From positions 23,638,482-23,702,481 of the forward strand of contig NC_030681.2 of assembly GCF_000004195.4 (NCBI RefSeq): DNA of 64,000 bases, written 5' to 3'. The notes under the pieces were generated by a model. It saw nothing but the letters and a program-made list of their open reading frames with translations, was not told the DNA's origin and ran no database searches. Both the position numbers and the translations under genes were made by a program. The stretch's first letter is position 1. Each line of letters opens with the position of its first letter. Positions 53,201 to 59,200 of this stretch are shown piece after piece. The DNA comes from Xenopus tropicalis. Lineage: Eukaryota > Chordata > Amphibia > Anura > Pipidae.

Positions 53201-56200
53201 CTGCTGCCCTTACTTAACTAAAGGATAAATAAGCCCTTTTTCAAATAAGCCCCTAAAGCAGCTCAACTTCAAGTCTCTCTCTGTTACTTCCTAGTCTAGA
53301 GTGAAGTTCCGCCCTCTTTTCTTTGCTGAGCTCTCCTCCTCTCTCTGACTGTAAGAGGGTGCCTGATTGATTTTCATTGGAGCCGAGGCAGCAAACACCT
53401 CTTCAACCATCTTCAGCTTCAATTCAATTCTGAATTCATATATATTTGGAGAGCACATATCATGATGATTTTCTGGGGTTAACTTACTGCTGGGGCAATC
53501 TAATGCATGATTATTTACGGTGCAGTGTATAACTGTACAGCTGTGGGTGTAAGATATACACAAGCCAGGAATCTCCATAAAACAATACATTTTCTGCCCT
53601 GCCATGCCCAGAAAACATGGGCTTTCCAAATTAGTTATATTTTTGGTGCATACATTTCTAAGTATTAAGAAAGTTATTTTTGTATTTAGCATCATATATT
53701 TTGTTGCAAAAGTCTTATTGTGCACTAAATCAAGCAGATTTAAAAGGCTTAATTTGTTCTGAATCGAAAAAGAAAAAATATATATATTTTTTTCCTAACT
53801 AGTACCCACCAGGAAATGTGTCCAAAGTGAAAAAGGCATTTAAACAAGGATAAAGTACAAAAACTGTGCAGCAATGAAAGAGTAACATGTTACAGAGCTG
53901 CTGGGTCCATGTAAATATAGCAGCGGAATAATTGTAACAAACATAAAATATATTGGGAATTCTGCTCATGACTGTGCATAAACTAGGAGGATTAGTGGAT
54001 AGAGAAGGCATGCTTTTTAGCAGGGGCAGCTGCGTTGCTACCTTTTTTGGTGAAGCAATTGTTGGAGGAGGACATGAAAAGATTAGCGCTGAGAGGAGAC
54101 TACTGAAATATACACAAGCATTTACACGCTGGCGGCAGTCTCAACACTCACTGCTGTGCAGTGCCTATATGTTGGCGTGCCTACCTATGTACCCCCTATG
54201 TAACACTAGAAAATGTCATAGTGAAAATAATATAGAAGACTGAAAGGCATGAAGCAGATAATTATACAAAGGGTTTGGCTCTCCATGTGATTCAGCTCCC
54301 AAGAGTGCACAGTGTAGGTTTAAATAAACTGCTCCTGCCACTGCCCTGCAGGCACAGCTTATAGAGCTCTACATTTTATATATTTAATTGTACGTTCAAA
54401 TGGGAACAATTAACTGATGAAACATGAAGCCTAAAGGGAGACTATACGTTTAAAAATAGCAAATAATTTGTATCCTAATGTGTGAACTTACAGATTGGCA
54501 CCAAACTGCCTTATACATATGAATCAATATTTCCATTCTAAACTGCAGAGATACCACAAAGATCTATATCACCATAGCATCCGCCAACTGATAGATTCTA
54601 TACAACAGGACAGACAGAAAGGGCAAATACCTACTCTTATTAGTGATGTAACCAATTAACGCATCCAGAAAAAGTCTCACTGAAAAGCTGGCATCAGACA
54701 CCACCATGAAGGCTGTTCTTTGGCTTTCCAAATATTCTTTACACCAAATTTTTTTTGCAGATTCTTAATGGCCAGTAAATAACAGGAAATGGCCTTACTA
54801 ATCATGCCTAACTATACCTGACCCCAGCTAGATGATTAACGTGTAGGCTTCATATGGAACAGATTCTTTAAGTATAAAATGGGTTTGTGCCATACCCCCA
54901 TTTAGACGAGCAAGCAGAGGAAAACTCAACCAACCTTACATGAAAGTCCAATATTAACAATTGGAAGTTGTGTCTCTGCTTTCCTTACCCAGTATGAACC
55001 CAAGCTAAGCACATTTACTAACATTGCAGGAGAATAAATCACAGATAAATCATAGGCATGGGAACATTCCATGCAATCCCACCAATGTTAGCCCTCACCA
55101 ATATCTGTGCATCCAGCACTTAAATACAGATCTGTCACACTCACTAGAGGCATTCTATTTAGCAGAAATAATCTCTTCTCTGTGAAGATGCCAAGAACTA
55201 CCCCTGCACCCTCAGCCTTCACTCCCAGCCACTGTTTCTAAGCTGTTCCACCATCAATACCTCACTGGAGCCACACAACAATGCTACAAACTACACAGCT
55301 CAGCAGAACACACTGGAAAAAGAGAGCTCTTTCTACAACACATCATTGCCCTCAATACACCACCAAGTTGTACATCTGCAGTGTCCTTGAGAGGCGCATC
55401 CCTACAGCTTACAACTGTCTGTGCTGCAGCATCAGTCACAACTGCTATTCTGTAAGGCTATACTTTTTTTTCTGAAACGAATGCTAGAATTGGGCCCAAA
55501 CCATCTACATGTGAATGCTTGTCCAATAACACAATCGTCTAGCTATGTTTGTACCCAGGAGTTGAATGGAACTTCTGCATTGGCTCATTGAGCTGGTCCA
55601 CATCCTGGTGGCCTATATCCCATCAACATTTTTCAATCATTTGGACCACAGGCCAATAGATCAGTTCCATAGCAGTCACCCCAAGGTGGGCATATAAGAG
55701 AAAGATCCGCTTCTTTGGCAAACTCTCCAAACTAGTGTCTTTCAGTATATGGCCACCTTAAGCCTGGTACAGTCCCAGCACAAGAGCACTGGCTAGCTCC
55801 TGCGTGGGGACAGCCTTGCACAGACGTGAAGGCAGGGACTGAAAAGGCAGAGGACCGGTGAGCACATTAATTAGAATGGCAACTTATATATTTCACCGGG
55901 GGAAAAAATATGGCAGCCAGGCACAGCAGTTGCACATAATTTAGCCAATTACGCTGCCAATGGTCAGTGACCATAGTCGCAATAGGGCTCATTTCAGAAC
56001 ACTGAAGTCTTTGTGGCATCATACTCTCATTTAGCTCAGCCACTGTAATATTCCTTGACATCTATACTATGGGCAAAATCTCTATTATCTCTTGTTTTCT
56101 GCACAACTACATAAACACTTCCCAAACCAAGTGACTCTCTGCAACCACAGACAGCAATCAAATGCTCAGATCAATTATAAGCAGCCAGCATGTGATTCTC

Positions 56201-59200
56201 TGCAAACCGGAGCAGAATAGAGAACTGGGGAAGTTCCGCAGCTGCCTGATGCACATTAATAAAATTGCAATAACCGAGAGAGGCAAATCAGAAACAGCCT
56301 TGTGAAGGTTCCATCATCATCACCATTCAGCCGGAAGGTTATAAAAAGTGAACTCTGCACGGCTACAGTTCCATTCATGTTCCATAAGCTGCTCCGTATT
56401 ACTGCACCCATACAGGTACCAATAGCCTCCAAGGACAGCACGACCTGATTTCCACGTCTTAGCACATTAACCTACTTGCAGGCAATGAAAATAGCATTCG
56501 GTGATTTCTAATACTGCTTGCACAAGGCTTCATTTAACATCATGCTTTAGCATCTATTCACCCAAGCTCACCTACTGATAATTTGAAAGAGGAGTTTTGT
56601 CCAGGTGCTGGTGAACTATAACTCTCATCACCCACCAAGAGACTTTTACTACACTGCCCATGAGACTAGCAAGTTTTTGTGCATTAAAAGACACTATAGA
56701 AAATTAGATATATTAGCACAGCATGTCCCAAACATAGGAGATGTGCTCAGGGTACAATATGCCATGCCTGCCTATAGGGATACAGGGGGGTATTTCCAGA
56801 ACAAACATGCTGTAACCTATTAGAGCTATATTACCACCCATTGGAGCCAATAGGCTGGGGTGAGATAGAGAGTTTAAATATTATAGCTAGTAATATATTA
56901 GTGACTACATTATATCTACCTATAGGCACTAATTATTGTTTCGTAATGCTGGGCAGGCTGAATATGCACCCAAATTGTGCCAAGCCTTACATGCTGCTAA
57001 ACTAGCACTTTATTGAGAAGGTGGGTGCCCTTTTTGCCTCATGATATAAGAACATAACAGTCAGTCCGTGATAAGGGCACAAAGGGAAATCCATAGCAAA
57101 CTATGAATCAAGTGGAAAGTTGGCACATGTGCATGCACTTTCTGGCCCGGCGGAAATAGTACCTATTCCTCTGAGTAACTCTGCAGTGTAACTGGGCAGC
57201 AACAGCCATGCGCAATATAGCAATTATGGGACAGACTCCAAAAAGCTGGGACCCTAATAAACCAAAGACAAATTCTCTGGCAAATATATCTATAATATCC
57301 CACCAACACATACATATTGGAATCCGTAACCTGGGTATTGTATGAATACTACACAAAAGTACATCACATCACTGAGGAGGTCTCTGACCTGTATATAAGC
57401 CCCTGGCCTGTGCTCTCGTGCATTTATATGGTCAGGGGTTCTTGGTGACTTTGGATTACCTTTGATTTTATACAGGGAACATTCATGGCTTTATACACAT
57501 TGTATTTCTGTACATCATGTGCAACTAAGGGAAGGAGTATACACACATACCAGTGGTACTCACGCTGGCTAACACCTGTGCCTACTATTGCAACGCGCAT
57601 AAACTCACACTCACTACATCATGGTGCACTTACATCTCTCCCAGGGGCACAAGCGCCCGCTCACTCTCACAGCGGCACAAGCGCCCGCTCACACTCCCAG
57701 GGGCACAAGCGCCCGCTCACACTCCCAGGGGCACAAGCGCCCGCTCACACTCCCAGGGGCACAAGCGCCCGCTCACACTCCCAGGGGCACAAGCGCCCGC
57801 TCACTCTCCCAGGGGCACAAGCGCCCGCTCACTCTCCCAGGGGCACAAGCGCCCGCTCACTCTCCCAGGGGCACAAGCGCCCGCTCACTCTCCCAGGGCC
57901 ACAAGCGCCCGCTCACTCTCCCAGGGCCACAAGCGCCAGCACTCACCCACTCAAAAGTGACCCCAGCACACCTTCATTACGAGTGAGCCCCAGTGAAAGA
58001 GCACAGCCTCAGCCACACACTCACTCACTGAGTGACACAAGTGCTCACTCACAGCCCCAGCCACACACTCACTCACTGAGTGACACAAGCGCTCACTCAC
58101 AGCCCCAGCCACACACTCACTCACTGAGTGACACAAGTGCTCACTCACAGCCCCAGCCACACACTCACTCAGAGTGACACAAGCGCTCACTCACAGCCCC
58201 AGCCACACACTCACTCACTGAGTGACACAAGCGCTCACTCACAGCTCCAGCACAGACACTCACTCACTGAGTGACACAAGCGCTCACTCACAGCCCCAGC
58301 CACACACTCACTCACTGAGTGACACAAGCGCTCACTCACAGCCCCAGCACAGACACTCAATCACTGAGTGACACAAGCGCTCACTCACAGCTCCAGCACA
58401 GACACTCACTCACTGAGTGACACAAGCGCTCACTCACAGCTCCAGCACAGACACTCACTCACTGAGTGACACAAGCGCTCACTCACAGCTCCAGCACAGA
58501 CACTCACTCACTGAGTGACACAAGCGCTCACTCGCAGCTCACAGACACTCACTCACTGAGTGACACAAGCGCTCACTCACAGCTCACAGACACTCACTCA
58601 CTGAGTGACACAAGCGCTCACTCACAGCTCACAGACACTCACTCACTGAGTGACACAAGGGCTCACTCACAGCTCCAGCACAGACACTCACTCACTGAGT
58701 GACACAAGGGCTCACTCACAGCTCCAGCACAGACACTCACTCACTGAGTGACACAAGCGCACACTCACAGCCCCAGCACAGACACTCACTCACTGAGTGA
58801 CACAAGCGCTCACTCACAGCTCCAGCACAGACACTCACTCACTGAGTGACACAAGCACTCACTTACAGCTCCAGCACAGACACTCACTCACTGAGTGACA
58901 CAAGCGCTCACTCACAGCTCCAGCACAGACACTCACTCACAGCTCCAGCACAGACACTCACTCACAGAGTGACACAAGCGCTCACTCACAGCCCCAGCAC
59001 AGACACTCACTCACTGAGTGACACAAGCGCTCACTCACAGCCCCAGCACAGACACTCACTCACTGAGTTACACAAGCGCTCACTCACAGCTCACAGACAC
59101 TCACTCACTGAGTGACACAAGCGCTCACTCACAGCTCACAGACACTCACTCACTGAGTGACACAAGCGCTCACTCACAGCTCCAGCACAGACACTCACTC